From RBG-16-64-43 sp964353865 (lineage in GTDB: Bacteria; Chloroflexota; Anaerolineae; Anaerolineales; RBG-16-64-43): DNA of 64,000 nucleotides. Within the stretch, counting starts at the first letter, position 1. The number at the start of each line of letters is the position of its first letter. The stretch covers positions 25,306 through 89,305 of the forward strand of contig CAYGXJ010000029.1 in NCBI GenBank assembly GCA_964353865.1, in the 5' to 3' direction. Under the pieces are notes generated by a model, which ran no database searches, was not told the origin of the DNA, and was given only the letters and a program-made list of their open reading frames with translations. The position numbers and the translations under genes are program-made. This document shows, piece by piece, positions 26,421 to 36,085 of this stretch.

Positions 26421-28845
26421 TCTCCCCTCACACGCTCAGGTGGTGATTATCGGCGGCGGCGTTGGCGGCGCCAGCATTGCTTACCACCTCACCCTGATGG
26501 GCTGGAAAGACGTGGTCATGGTCGAACGCGGCGAATTGACCTGCGGCTCCACCTGGCATTCGGCGGGCCTGGTTGGGCAACTGCGCTCCGATTTCAACCT
26601 GACCCGCATGATGAAGTACAGCACCGACCTTTACCGGCGCCTGAAGGATGAAACCGGTCAGTACACCGGCTGGCGCGAGGTGGGCGGCTTGCGCCTGGCT
26701 TCATCGCCGCAGCGCATGGAAGAACTCAAGCGGCAAGTGGGCTATGCCCGATCGTTCGGCATGCCACTCGAAATGATCAGCACGGCCGAAGCCCAGAAGC
26801 TCTTCCCCCTCATGAATACCGAGGGTGTGCTCGGCGCGGTGCTGACCCCCACCGACGGATCGATCGACCCCAGCATGCTTACCACCGCACTGGCGGCCGG
26901 CGCCAAGGCACGCGGTGCACGCATCTTCACTGACACCACCGTCACGGCCATCACGACCAAGAACGGCCAGGTGGAAGATGTGGTGACCAGCCGCGGGACC
27001 ATTAAGTGCGAGGTGGTGGTCAATGCGGCCGGCCAATGGGGCAACGACATCGCCCGCATGGTCGGGCTGCGTCTGCCGATCATTCCCTTCGCGCACCTGT
27101 ACCTCATCACCAAGCCGGTTGAGGGCCTCGACCACAATGTGCCCACCATGCGCGACCCGGACCTGCTGGTCTACTGGCGCGAAGAGGTGGGCGGCTTCAT
27201 CACCGGCGGCTACGAACGCAACCCGGCGCCCTTCGGCCTGGAGGGCATTCCGGAGGATTTCAAGTACAAGCTGCTTCCGCCGGATTGGGAACGCTTCACC
27301 CAGCTGATGGAGAACTCGATCAAGCGCGTTCCGGTGGTGGAGCAGGCCGAGATCATCCAATTGCTCAACGGCCCGGAGGGCTTCACCCCCGACGGTGAGT
27401 TCCTGCTCGGGCCGACCGCGGTGCGCGGGTTCTGGGTGGCGTGCGCCTTCTGCGCCCACGGCTTGGCTGGGGCGGGCGGCATCGGCAAGGCCATGGCCGA
27501 GTGGATAATCCAGGGCACGCCGGAATGGGATTGCTGGCGGCTCGACGTGCGCCGCTTTGGACCGCACTACGTGGGTCAGCAGTTCACCCTCAATCGCACC
27601 ATTGAGAGCAACTCGCGTTACTACGACATTCATCTTCCCGGCGAGGAGCGCCAGAGCGAGCGCAATTTCCGCCTTGGCCCGGCCTACGCCCGCGAGAAGG
27701 AACTGGGCGCGTTCTTCGGGGAGAAGTTCGGCTGGGAACGCCCCAACTGGTACACCCCGTATGAGAAGAAGGCCGCCCACGGATACAAGCCGCGCGGCTG
27801 GGCCGGCATTCACTGGTCGCCGGCCATCGGCTACGAACACCTGCAAGTACGTGCCCACGCCGGCCTGTTCGATGAGAGCTCGTTCTCCAAGATCGAGGTG
27901 CGCGGCTCCGGGGCGCTCAAGCTGCTGCAGCACTTGTGCGCCAACAATATCGACAAGCCGGTGGGCAGCTGCATCTACACGTCGATGCTCAACCAGCGCG
28001 GCGGCATCGAGTGCGACTTCACGGTAACGCGTTTGGCCGAGCACCGCTTCATTATCATTACCGGCACGGCCTTCGGGGTGCACGACCTGAACTGGATCCA
28101 GTTGCGCATGCCCACCGACGGCTCGGTGAGCGTGGAAGATGTCACTGGATCCTACGGCTGCCTCGGACTGTGGGGCCCCAAGGCGCGCACCATCCTGCAG
28201 AAGATTACCAAGGAGGATATTTCCAATGAAGGCTTCCCCTACATGACGGCCAAGCGCATCATCGCCGGCAACGTGCCGGTGATCGCCATGCGCGTGACCT
28301 ACGTGGGCGAGCTGGGTTGGGAGTTCTACTTCTCAATGGAGTACGGTGCACGGTTGTGGGATGCGATCTGGGCGGCCGGCGAAGCGGAGGGACTGGTGGC
28401 CGCGGGCTACAAAGCCATCGACACATTGCGCCTGGAGAACGGCTACCGCTACTGGAGTGCCGACATGAACCCCGACTACACGCCGTACGAAGCGGGAACG
28501 GGGGCCTTCGTACGCCTCGAGAAAAGCGACTTCGTCGGCCGCGAGGCGCTGCTCAAGCTCAAAAAGGCAGGCGTTCAGCAGAAGCTGTGCTGCATGACGC
28601 TGGCGGACAAGACGGCCATCGCCTTGGGCAACGAACCCATCTTCAAGGACGGCAAGGTCATCGGCTGGATCACCTCCGGCGGCTATGGCTACAGCGTCGG
28701 TAAGAGCATTGCCTACGGCTATCTGCCCATCGACGCCGCCAAGCCGGGTGCGCAATACGAGACTGAGCTTTTCGGCGAGCGCATCCAGCTGACGGTCGAG
28801 AAGGATCCGCTGTTCGACCCAAAGGGCGAGCGCATCAAGTGCTAG
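26410..28845 (+). CDS. FAD-dependent oxidoreductase with GcvT domain (dimethylglycine/sarcosine dehydrogenase-like), copy 2
   Basis: 811 residues with the same three-part layout as copy 1: DAO-type FAD domain (IIGGGVGG), middle FAO region, and C-terminal GcvT folate domain (RVTYVGELGWEFYFS). Here the covalent FAD histidine is present: GSTWHSAGL, His-50. ATG 26410 is chosen because a perfect AAGGAGG site lies 5 bases upstream and inside the kinase gene's end. Electrons of this family normally leave through electron-transfer flavoprotein; the membrane Fe-S protein at 45316-47358 is a plausible further acceptor. The best-supported reading is oxidative N-demethylation of a dimethylated or monomethylated amino acid; glycine derivatives are most likely. 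Confidence 0.9.
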   Translation: MPASLPSHAQVVIIGGGVGGASIAYHLTLMGWKDVVMVERGELTCGSTWHSAGLVGQLRSDFNLTRMMKYSTDLYRRLKDETGQYTGWREVGGLRLASSPQRMEELKRQVGYARSFGMPLEMISTAEAQKLFPLMNTEGVLGAVLTPTDGSIDPSMLTTALAAGAKARGARIFTDTTVTAITTKNGQVEDVVTSRGTIKCEVVVNAAGQWGNDIARMVGLRLPIIPFAHLYLITKPVEGLDHNVPTMRDPDLLVYWREEVGGFITGGYERNPAPFGLEGIPEDFKYKLLPPDWERFTQLMENSIKRVPVVEQAEIIQLLNGPEGFTPDGEFLLGPTAVRGFWVACAFCAHGLAGAGGIGKAMAEWIIQGTPEWDCWRLDVRRFGPHYVGQQFTLNRTIESNSRYYDIHLPGEERQSERNFRLGPAYAREKELGAFFGEKFGWERPNWYTPYEKKAAHGYKPRGWAGIHWSPAIGYEHLQVRAHAGLFDESSFSKIEVRGSGALKLLQHLCANNIDKPVGSCIYTSMLNQRGGIECDFTVTRLAEHRFIIITGTAFGVHDLNWIQLRMPTDGSVSVEDVTGSYGCLGLWGPKARTILQKITKEDISNEGFPYMTAKRIIAGNVPVIAMRVTYVGELGWEFYFSMEYGARLWDAIWAAGEAEGLVAAGYKAIDTLRLENGYRYWSADMNPDYTPYEAGTGAFVRLEKSDFVGREALLKLKKAGVQQKLCCMTLADKTAIALGNEPIFKDGKVIGWITSGGYGYSVGKSIAYGYLPIDAAKPGAQYETELFGERIQLTVEKDPLFDPKGERIKC

Positions 28846-28859
28846 TGTGATGAGATGAA

Positions 28860-28892
28860 GGGAGGCAGGAGCCGTGAGCGCTCCTGCCTCCC
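28860..28892 (+). terminator. Strong hairpin after oxidoreductase copy 2
   Basis: GGGAGGCAGGAG and CTCCTGCCTCCC make a perfect 12-base stem with a 9-base loop, 15 bases after the stop. There is no T run, so it may end or only reduce readthrough into the transaldolase gene. Confidence 0.6.
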
Positions 28893-29216
28893 CGTTCGCG
28901 AGTGGGAGCTTGGATGATGTGTCCGCGGGCCGCGATATACTTGTGCAGGCGTTCACATGCATTAAATGGAGTGTGGACGTATGCTTTGGGAGGTGCCCCG
29001 GTCACCGCGTGCGCCGCACTCCGCGACCCCGACCGACGACGACCCACGACGCGCACGAGCCTTAGCCAGGTCTGTGCCGCCATTCCGATTCCGACCCTGG
29101 CGCGCCCCCCGGTGTGCGCATGAATGCGATTGACGGCGGGGCACCGCCAGTCCCATTGATGAGCCGTTTCGCCGCTCCTTCGCCTCGGCGGCGGAATGAG
29201 ATAGGAGGTACCAACG
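28893..29216. other. 324-base gene-free interval
   Basis: No protein gene is supported. A TATACT (28936-28941) could be a -10 box, but it lacks a correctly spaced -35. The last bases hold an AGGAGG ribosome site (29202-29207) for the next gene. Confidence 0.5.
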
Positions 29217-30422
29217 ATGGCGGAAAGTGTTGTTGAACGACTGCAAGCGACCAATCCGGATATGGAGATCTGGTGGGACTCCTCGCCGCTGATCTTCGAC
29301 GCGTGGGTCAAGAAGATGGTCGAGGCCGCCCCGGCTGCACAGAAGAAGGAGCTGGAAGCACAACTCCTCCGGCTCTTGGTATGGGACGACATGGCCAAGA
29401 GCGTCATCCGCGGCTGCACCACCAACCCGCCGCTTTCACTGGGCGCGATCAAGGACAACCCGCCGATGTGGGAGAAATGGGTGGATGAGAAGATCAAATC
29501 CAGCCCTGGGCTGAAGCTCAAGGATCTGTGGTGGGTGACCTATAAGGAGATCGTTCGGCGGGGCGCCGAAAAGCTGCTGCCGATGTATGAGGCTTCTGCT
29601 GGTCGGCGGGGCTGGGTCTCCGGTCAACTTGACCCGCGCCTGTTCACCGAGAAAGAAGTGATGTACGCGCAGGCCGACGAGCTGGTGGCGCTCTCACCCA
29701 ACGTGATGATCAAGGTGCCCGCCTCCACCCAGGGCGTGGACGTGGTGAGGTACCTGACGGCGAAAGCCATCTCGACCAACGTCACCACCTGCTTCAGCCT
29801 GCCACAGATCATGGCTGTGGCACGCGCGGCGCGCGAGGGTGTGGAAGAGGCCAAGAAGAACAAGGTCGACATGTCGCGCTGGCGCGCGGTCATCACCCAC
29901 ATGCTCGGACGCCTGACCGAACGTGAGGTCATCTGGGAGCAGGCCCGCTACTACGGGGTCAACTGGACCGAGGCCGATCGGCGCTGGTTCGGCCTGGGCG
30001 TATTCAAGAACGCCTACCGACTGCTCAAGGAAGGCGCCTATCCTTCCAAGATGCTGCTGTGCTCGGTGCGTCCTGGCCCGCTGGTCAATGGCAAGCAGCG
30101 CTTCTGGGATATTCAGGAACTGGCCGGCGGCGACATCGTCTACACCCTGCCGCCGTACGCCCTCGAGCCGATGTTCGCCCTGGGCGATCTTCTGGACTTC
30201 CGCGAAGGGGCGATCGAGGAGCCGATCCCCGAGTCGACCGTCGAGAAGATCTACCAGATGCCGTATACCATGCAGGCCTACGAGCCGCATGGGATGTCGC
30301 TCGATCAATTCAACTCGCATCCCGCCACGATCTACACCGTGGGCGAGTTCACCAAGGCGGTGCAAGGGGTTGAGGACTTCTGCAAGGGACGCATGGAAAA
30401 GGCCGGTGTCCCGCTGAGCTAG
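29217..30422 (+). CDS. Transaldolase-family protein
   Basis: 401 residues with the transaldolase/fructose-6-phosphate aldolase barrel signatures: an N-terminal GCTTNPPLS (ATTNPS in typical members) and the Schiff-base lysine motif NVMIKVPASTQGV. It is longer than the usual 220-330 residues, with added segments around residues 80-140 and at the C-terminus. Transaldolases move dihydroxyacetone units between sugar phosphates; members in operons like this one may act on different aldehydes or amino sugars. The ATG has an AGGAGG site 9 bases upstream. It is followed by a class V aminotransferase and an ABC importer, so it probably processes a product of that uptake system. Confidence 0.82.
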   Translation: MAESVVERLQATNPDMEIWWDSSPLIFDAWVKKMVEAAPAAQKKELEAQLLRLLVWDDMAKSVIRGCTTNPPLSLGAIKDNPPMWEKWVDEKIKSSPGLKLKDLWWVTYKEIVRRGAEKLLPMYEASAGRRGWVSGQLDPRLFTEKEVMYAQADELVALSPNVMIKVPASTQGVDVVRYLTAKAISTNVTTCFSLPQIMAVARAAREGVEEAKKNKVDMSRWRAVITHMLGRLTEREVIWEQARYYGVNWTEADRRWFGLGVFKNAYRLLKEGAYPSKMLLCSVRPGPLVNGKQRFWDIQELAGGDIVYTLPPYALEPMFALGDLLDFREGAIEEPIPESTVEKIYQMPYTMQAYEPHGMSLDQFNSHPATIYTVGEFTKAVQGVEDFCKGRMEKAGVPLS

Positions 30423-30498
30423 ATGCGTAGGATACAACGGCCCGCCCGGCCGCAGTCTCCTTAGAACAGGGCGAGCCGCAGGAACGAATGGAATTCGG

Positions 30499-31626
30499 AT
30501 GATTGAAAAGAAGATGCTCTTCACGCCCGGGCCGGTGATGACTTCCCGCCGGCTCAAGTCGGTGCTGGCGCACCCGGATATGCCTCACCGCCAACCGGCG
30601 TTCGAGCAGATCGTGCGGCGCATTCGCGCCAACCTGCTGACGCTCTTTCGCGCCGACGCGGACTATGTGGCGGTCGTGGTCAGCGGCTCGGGGACCGCCG
30701 CCAACGAAACGGCGCTCTCATCGATCGTGAAGCCGGGCGAGGGGGTGCTGCTGGTCAAGAACGGCGAGTTCGGCAACCGTCTGGAAGATATCCTGGCGTG
30801 CTACGGGTACGAACGTCGGACGATCGATCTACCGTGGGGCACGATGCCCGACCCGGCCGCGGTTGGGGCCGCGCTCGCCGCCAACCCCCGCCTGGCGTGG
30901 GTGTGCATGGTCTATCACGAGACAAGCACCGGAATGGTCAACCCGGTGCGCGCCGTGGGCGAAGTCGTGCGCAGCCACGGGCGCAAACTGTTCATCGATT
31001 GCGTGAGCGCGGTCGGCGGGCAGGATATCGACGTGCTGCGGGATCACATCGACGTGTGCACCGGCGTGCCTAACAAGGCCCTCGCGGGAACAACCGGCTG
31101 CTCATTCGTCGTCGCGCGGCGCGCCAGCGTGCCCGCGCTGGGCCCGGACATGCCACGGCGGAACATCTACCTCAACCTGCAGAAACACATCGAATGGGCG
31201 GAGAAGACCAACCAGACACCGAATACCCCGGCGGTGACCATGTTCATCGCCCTGGATGCCGCCCTGGAAGAGCTGATGGAAGAGGGGCTCGAGGCCCGCA
31301 TTCGCCGCTACCAGGAGTGCGCCGCCATCCTGCGGGCCGGGGTGAGGGCACTCGGGCTGCGTGTCTTGTTGCCCGATGCCCGGGCCTCCAACACCGTCAC
31401 CTCAGTCTTCTTGCCGGCGGGCGTGTTACTGAGAGATTTCATCACTGAGCTAGACCGGCGCGGCTATGTTGTGTACGCCGGGAAGGGGCCGTTCTACGAC
31501 CAGAACATGTTCCAGATTGCCAACATGGGTTGGATTCGGCCGGCGGATTGCCGCGCGCTGCTCAAAGTGATCAAGGAAACAACTTGTGACCTGCAGGCGC
31601 ATGCCCCCCGCGCCACACGGCTGTAA
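30499..31626 (+). CDS. Class V PLP aminotransferase (PhnW / serine-glyoxylate type)
   Basis: 375 residues in the PhnW/alanine-glyoxylate aminotransferase branch. Family text is clear: FTPGPVMTS at the start, VSGSGTAANE around residue 61-70, the cofactor Asp in FIDCVSAVGG (Asp-167) and the Schiff-base lysine in TGVPNKALAG (Lys-193). PhnW transfers the amino group of 2-aminoethylphosphonate to pyruvate, and relatives use serine, alanine or glyoxylate. The downstream importer of the PhnSTUV/iron/polyamine type and the phosphodiesterase-like gene make a phosphonate or amino-ester substrate attractive, but this is an inference. Only a weak ribosome site (AGGAACG) precedes the ATG. Confidence 0.85.
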   Translation: MIEKKMLFTPGPVMTSRRLKSVLAHPDMPHRQPAFEQIVRRIRANLLTLFRADADYVAVVVSGSGTAANETALSSIVKPGEGVLLVKNGEFGNRLEDILACYGYERRTIDLPWGTMPDPAAVGAALAANPRLAWVCMVYHETSTGMVNPVRAVGEVVRSHGRKLFIDCVSAVGGQDIDVLRDHIDVCTGVPNKALAGTTGCSFVVARRASVPALGPDMPRRNIYLNLQKHIEWAEKTNQTPNTPAVTMFIALDAALEELMEEGLEARIRRYQECAAILRAGVRALGLRVLLPDARASNTVTSVFLPAGVLLRDFITELDRRGYVVYAGKGPFYDQNMFQIANMGWIRPADCRALLKVIKETTCDLQAHAPRATRL

Positions 31627-31998
31627 AGCTTGCGGTCGGCCCGGGGAGCGGAGGGTCCATCTAGACTGGGAAAAGCCGGCCAGGCTCGCTTGAATAAGCC
31701 GCGCGGTGGACTCCAAGATCGAAGTGGATTGCGTACTTTGTCGGATTGGTATAAACTCTACCGACAGTTCCGATCTCTGAAAAGCCCATCCCGACGCCTG
31801 CGGGATCTGTTGGCACCGATTGAGGAGGTAAATAGCCCCAAACACTACCACCCGCTCTCCAAACGAGCCCCAAGCATCCTGCAATCCAATCGTCTCGTGC
31901 ACGCACCACATCGATGCTCGCGTGACGACTGGGAGACAGCACCCGTCGAGGCGCGCCGTCTCGACTCCGGTCAACCCACACAAGGAGGAGAACTAGAT
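31627..31998. other. 372-base leader before the ABC importer genes
   Basis: No gene is supported. A possible promoter lies within it (31729-31755), and the interval ends in a very strong AAGGAGGAG ribosome site (31982-31990). No riboswitch was recognised. Confidence 0.5.
31729..31755 (+). promoter_or_regulatory. Weak promoter candidate of the ABC importer operon
   Basis: TTGCGT (31729-31734), a 15-base spacer and TATAAA (31750-31755). The spacing is short of the usual 17, so this is only a candidate. Confidence 0.4.
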
Positions 31999-33174
31999 AT
32001 GTTTACCAAGAAAGTCGTATGGGCCATGCTGATAGTCAGCACATTGGTTGTGGCAGGCTGCGGCGGCCCGGCCGTCCCTGATGTCGCCGAGGGATACACT
32101 GGCACGGTGGTCGCGAGTGTGCCGCAGGATCTCGTCGCTGCTTGCAAGAAGGAAGGCATGGTTACGATCATCGCCACACCGCCCAACTGGGCCAACTATG
32201 GCGAGATCTTTGCTACCTTCCAGATGACGTCTGGCGTCAAGATCAATTCGCTCGACCCCAACGCTGGTTCGGCGGATGAGCTGGCGGCCATCGAGGCCAA
32301 CAAGGACAACAAGGGCCCGCAGGCTCCTGACATCGTAGATGTCGGCTATGCCTACGGCAAAACCGGCATGGATGCCGGCCAGTACCAGGCGTACAAGGTC
32401 TCGACCTGGAACAAGATTCCCGATAATCTCCTGGGGCTTTCGGCGAAGGACCCGGACGGCTATTGGACCGGTGGGTACTACGGCGTCATGGCCATACTGA
32501 CCAATACCGCTGTTGTCCAGAACCCGCCAGCCAACTGGGCGGACCTGCTCAAGCCCGAATATGAGGGCAAGGTTGCGCTGAGTGGCGATCCGCGCAGTTC
32601 GAACCAGGCCATCCAGACGGTCTTCGCGGCGACATTGGCGAATGGTGGTTCCTTGGACAACGCCCAGCCCGGCCTTGACTACTTCAAGGCCATGAACGAC
32701 GCGGGCAACTTTGTCCCTGTGGTTGCCAAGCCGGGCACCATTGCCCAGGGTGCGACCCCGATCGTGCTGACCTGGGACTACTTGGCTTTCGGCTACGTCG
32801 ATGAATGGGCCGGGAATCCCCCCGCCACCGTTAGCTATCCCTCCCCGACGATCGCCAGTATGTACGTCCAGGCGATCAGCGCATATGCGCCGCACCCCAA
32901 TTGCGCCAAACTATGGATGGAGATCCTCCATTCGGATGAGGGCCAGTTGGCCTGGATGAAGGGCTACGCACACGGCGTGCAGCAGGCAGACCTGGAAGCC
33001 CGCGGCGTCATTCCTGCGGACTTGGCCGCAAAACTGCCTGCCTCCAGCGCCTTCGCCGCTGCGGTTGCTCCCAACCCCGATCAACTTTCGGTGGCCAAGG
33101 ATCTCATCACGAAGGGCTGGATGACGACCGTTGGTGTTGCGGTTCCGACAGTGACACCAGCGGCGACTCCGTGA
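31999..33174 (+). CDS. ABC importer substrate-binding lipoprotein
   Basis: 391 residues. The ATG at 31999 is chosen because the AAGGAGGAG site is in the right place and the protein then opens with a lipoprotein signal (MFTKKVVWAMLIVSTLVVAGCGG, cleavage before Cys-21). The mature part is a type II periplasmic-binding fold of the iron/polyamine/aminoethylphosphonate class (DIVDVGYAYG, then ANWADLLKPEYEGKVALSGD). The end is a low-complexity VPTVTPAATP tail. Two permeases and an ATPase follow almost without gaps, so the four genes form one importer. The ligand cannot be read from sequence. Confidence 0.88.
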   Translation: MFTKKVVWAMLIVSTLVVAGCGGPAVPDVAEGYTGTVVASVPQDLVAACKKEGMVTIIATPPNWANYGEIFATFQMTSGVKINSLDPNAGSADELAAIEANKDNKGPQAPDIVDVGYAYGKTGMDAGQYQAYKVSTWNKIPDNLLGLSAKDPDGYWTGGYYGVMAILTNTAVVQNPPANWADLLKPEYEGKVALSGDPRSSNQAIQTVFAATLANGGSLDNAQPGLDYFKAMNDAGNFVPVVAKPGTIAQGATPIVLTWDYLAFGYVDEWAGNPPATVSYPSPTIASMYVQAISAYAPHPNCAKLWMEILHSDEGQLAWMKGYAHGVQQADLEARGVIPADLAAKLPASSAFAAAVAPNPDQLSVAKDLITKGWMTTVGVAVPTVTPAATP

Positions 33175-33175
33175 C

Positions 33176-34084
33176 ATGACAACGACTGTCTCTGGAAATG
33201 TGGAAAGGGGCGCGCCTCAGGCGCGCCCCACCTCCCCTAAGTTTTCCTGGGCATGGCTGGGGGTAATGCCCTTCTTCCTATTCACCTTCTTGTTCCTTCT
33301 CTACCCGGCCTCGATCCTCGGTGTGCGGAGTTTCCAGGATTCGCAGACGCACGCACTCACGTTCAAGTACGTGGCGCAACTCCTGCGGGATCCTTACCTC
33401 CTGGGCTCCTACTGGATCAGCATCAAGATCAGCGTCATCACCGCGCTAGGGGGTGGTCTGTTCGGTTTCCTGCTGGCCTTCTCGGCGATTCGCGGGGGGT
33501 TGCCGAGGTTCATGCGCTCGAGCCTGATGACCTTCTGCGGCGTAGCGTCCAACTTCGCTGGCGTTCCGCTGGCCTTCGCCTTCATTGCCTTGCTGAGTCC
33601 CTCGGGCGTGCTGACGGGCTGGTTGTCGAGTCTCGGGTTCAATCCCTACTTCCATGGCTTCACGCTGTACACGTTCACGGGCCTATGCATCGTGTACATG
33701 TACTTCCAGTTCCCCTTGATGGTCTTGATCATCGCGCCCGCGATTGATGGCTTGCGGCGCGAATGGATTGAGGCGGCAGAGAATCTGGGCGCCAGCTCCT
33801 TCGAGTACTGGAGGTACGTGGCCCTCCCGATCCTGTTGCCCGCCATGCTGGGCGCCATGATCCTGCTGTTTGGGAACGCCTTTGGCGCTTTTGCCACAGC
33901 CCAGGCATTGACCGGCGGCCAGATCAATCTCGTGACGATTGTGATTGGATCGCAACTTCGCGGCGACATCCTCGCCGATCCTGGCCTAGGATATGCCTTG
34001 GCACTGGGTATGGTGGTTGTGATGGCGTTTGCCATCGTGGCACGGACGATTCTGCAGCGACGGACCGAGAGGTGGTTGCGATGA
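33176..34084 (+). CDS. ABC importer permease 1 (PotB/PhnU-like)
   Basis: 302 residues, six membrane segments, beginning one base after the binding-protein stop. The cytoplasmic EAA loop is EWIEAAENLGASSFEYW, which docks to the ATPase. The long N-terminal stretch before helix 1 is soluble and rich in Pro/Ser. The 3' end overlaps permease 2 as ATGA. The family transports iron, polyamines, thiamine or aminoethylphosphonate. Confidence 0.9.
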   Translation: MTTTVSGNVERGAPQARPTSPKFSWAWLGVMPFFLFTFLFLLYPASILGVRSFQDSQTHALTFKYVAQLLRDPYLLGSYWISIKISVITALGGGLFGFLLAFSAIRGGLPRFMRSSLMTFCGVASNFAGVPLAFAFIALLSPSGVLTGWLSSLGFNPYFHGFTLYTFTGLCIVYMYFQFPLMVLIIAPAIDGLRREWIEAAENLGASSFEYWRYVALPILLPAMLGAMILLFGNAFGAFATAQALTGGQINLVTIVIGSQLRGDILADPGLGYALALGMVVVMAFAIVARTILQRRTERWLR

Positions 34085-34866
34085 GGCGCGGCGGGCAGGT
34101 CTGGGCTTGGTTCTGGATGATCCTTGGAATTCTCTACTTCTTCTTGCCCCTGCTTGCGACGTTTCTGTTCTCGTTGCACGCCAAGAAGGGCGTCTTGAGC
34201 CTTCTTGCCTACCAGAATGTCTTTCGCGACCGGGCCTTTGTATACAACTTCTCGGCATCCACCCTTTGGGCGGTTCTCACGATCATTGCCGGGGTGCTAG
34301 TTTTCGTGCCCACGGCCTACATCATACGCTTGAGGTTGCCACAATTTCGCGCCCCGGTCGAGTTCATCACCCTGTTACCGTTCGTGACCCCTGCCATTGT
34401 CTACGTCTTCTCCTTGGTGCGCACCTTCAGTAGGCCGCCGCTTCTCATTGTTGACAGTCCGGGCTTGCTGATCGCGGCGTATACAATCCTATGCATGCCG
34501 TACATGTACAGCGCGGTGGATACAGGATTGCGCGCAATTGACGTGCGGACGCTCACCGAGGCGGCCCAAAGCTTGGGGGGCGGCTGGGGCGTAATCCTGT
34601 TCCGCATCATCCTGCCCAATATCCGGGTAGCGATCCTGAGCGGCATGTTCTTGAGCTTTGCGATCGTGATGGGCGAGATGATTCTCGCCCAGTATCTGGT
34701 CAAGCCGGCCTTCGCCCCCTACATGGCCTACCTCATGCAGCAGAAGGCATATGAGCCTGCCGCCCTTGCCGTCATCAGTTTTGCGCTGACGTGGGCGTCC
34801 ATGGGCATCATCCAGTTCCTGGGTCGTGGTGTGCCTGGGCAGGCACAAGTTGGGGGCGGGCACTAA
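34081..34866 (+). CDS. ABC importer permease 2 (PotC/PhnV-like)
   Basis: 261 residues with six membrane segments. The ATG at 34081 overlaps the preceding TGA; an in-frame GTG nine bases earlier is a weaker start. The EAA loop reads TLTEAAQSLGGGWGVILFR, which is unusually Gly-rich. It pairs with permease 1 to make a heterodimeric channel. Confidence 0.9.
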   Translation: MRRGGQVWAWFWMILGILYFFLPLLATFLFSLHAKKGVLSLLAYQNVFRDRAFVYNFSASTLWAVLTIIAGVLVFVPTAYIIRLRLPQFRAPVEFITLLPFVTPAIVYVFSLVRTFSRPPLLIVDSPGLLIAAYTILCMPYMYSAVDTGLRAIDVRTLTEAAQSLGGGWGVILFRIILPNIRVAILSGMFLSFAIVMGEMILAQYLVKPAFAPYMAYLMQQKAYEPAALAVISFALTWASMGIIQFLGRGVPGQAQVGGGH

Positions 34867-34882
34867 CGAGACGAGGAATAGA

Positions 34883-35941
34883 ATGGCCTACCTGGTATTG
34901 CAGAATCTGCGTAAGGCCTACGGCCAAGCGTTGGCAGTTGATGACTTCGCGCTGGAGGTGGAGAAGGGTGAGTTCGTCTCTTTGCTCGGCCCCAGCGGGT
35001 GCGGCAAGACGACCACGCTGCGCATGGTAGCTGGCTTTGAAGTCCCCGATCACGGACGCATCCTGCTTGACGGCAAAGACATTACCGATGTGTCTCCTAA
35101 CCAGCGCCATCTGGGGATGGTGTTCCAGGCCTATGCCCTCTTCCCCAACATGACCGTGGCCGACAACGTCGGCTTCGGGCTCAAGGTCGCCAAGCGCCCC
35201 AAAGCTGAGACCACAAAGCGCGTCGAGGAGATGCTGGGTCTCATCAAAATGCCCAAGCTCGGCGACCGCTACCCCTACCAGCTCTCGGGCGGCCAGCAGC
35301 AGCGTGTGGCCTTGGCCCGCGCGCTGGCGATTAGCCCGCAGGTGCTGCTCCTCGACGAACCGCTCTCAGCGCTGGATGCCAAGATCCGCGTGGAACTGCG
35401 TGTGGAGATCCGCCGCATTCAGCAGGATCTCAAGATTACAACTCTCTATGTTACCCATGACCAAGAAGAAGCACTTTCGCTATCGGATCGCGTGGTGGTG
35501 ATGAACGCCGGGCGCATGGAGCAGGTGGGGGTGCCGTCCGAGATCTACAATTTCCCGTCCACCGCGTTTGTCGCCAGTTTCGTCGGCACGCTCAATCAAT
35601 TGCGCTGCAAGGTGGTGGACGTGGGCCAGGGCAAGCTGTCGTACGACGGCCAAGTATTCGAAACGCGGGCGCCTGTGCGCGGCGCTCAGGGCGATACGGT
35701 CACCGTGATGCTCCGCCCCGAGCAAATGCACATTGGCTCGCAGGCGGACGAGAACCATTTGACCGGGAAAGTGGAGATGGTGACCTTTCTTGGCTCGATC
35801 GTTCGTGTGCGCGTTGCCCTGGGCCAGGCCACAGTTGTGTTGGATATACTCAACAAGCGCAGCCTCGAACTGCCCCGCGTGGGCCAACCCATCACCGTTT
35901 CCTTCCCGCCCCATGCCTGTTGGGTCATGGCGGAGGCCTGA
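34883..35941 (+). CDS. ABC importer ATPase (PotA/FbpC/PhnT-like)
   Basis: 352 residues. Walker A GPSGCGKTTT, Q-loop VFQAYALFPNM, signature LSGGQQQRVA, Walker B LLLDEPLSALDA and the H-loop THDQEEAL are complete. After residue 230 a TOBE-type regulatory domain follows (SVRVRVAL-like region VRVRVALGQATVVLD). The ATG at 34883 with GAGGAAT upstream gives the expected MAYLVLQNLRK start. It closes the four-gene importer; a metallophosphoesterase follows after 144 bases. Confidence 0.92.
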   Translation: MAYLVLQNLRKAYGQALAVDDFALEVEKGEFVSLLGPSGCGKTTTLRMVAGFEVPDHGRILLDGKDITDVSPNQRHLGMVFQAYALFPNMTVADNVGFGLKVAKRPKAETTKRVEEMLGLIKMPKLGDRYPYQLSGGQQQRVALARALAISPQVLLLDEPLSALDAKIRVELRVEIRRIQQDLKITTLYVTHDQEEALSLSDRVVVMNAGRMEQVGVPSEIYNFPSTAFVASFVGTLNQLRCKVVDVGQGKLSYDGQVFETRAPVRGAQGDTVTVMLRPEQMHIGSQADENHLTGKVEMVTFLGSIVRVRVALGQATVVLDILNKRSLELPRVGQPITVSFPPHACWVMAEA

Positions 35942-36085
35942 TCGCGCTGGCTGTCCCGTTCGCCGCCGGCCGGCTCGGCGGGTTCTTCGGCAACGCACGG
36001 CCAGGGAAGCGCAGGATACGCTTCTCCTCGCACCTATCGGTATGGCTGCTTTCACGGGCCGCGCGGGCCTCTGGAGGAGGATATC

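Noticed and set aside
28936..28941. TATACT as promoter of the transaldolase gene
   Set aside because: The closest -35-like hexamer is 20 bases away and weak.
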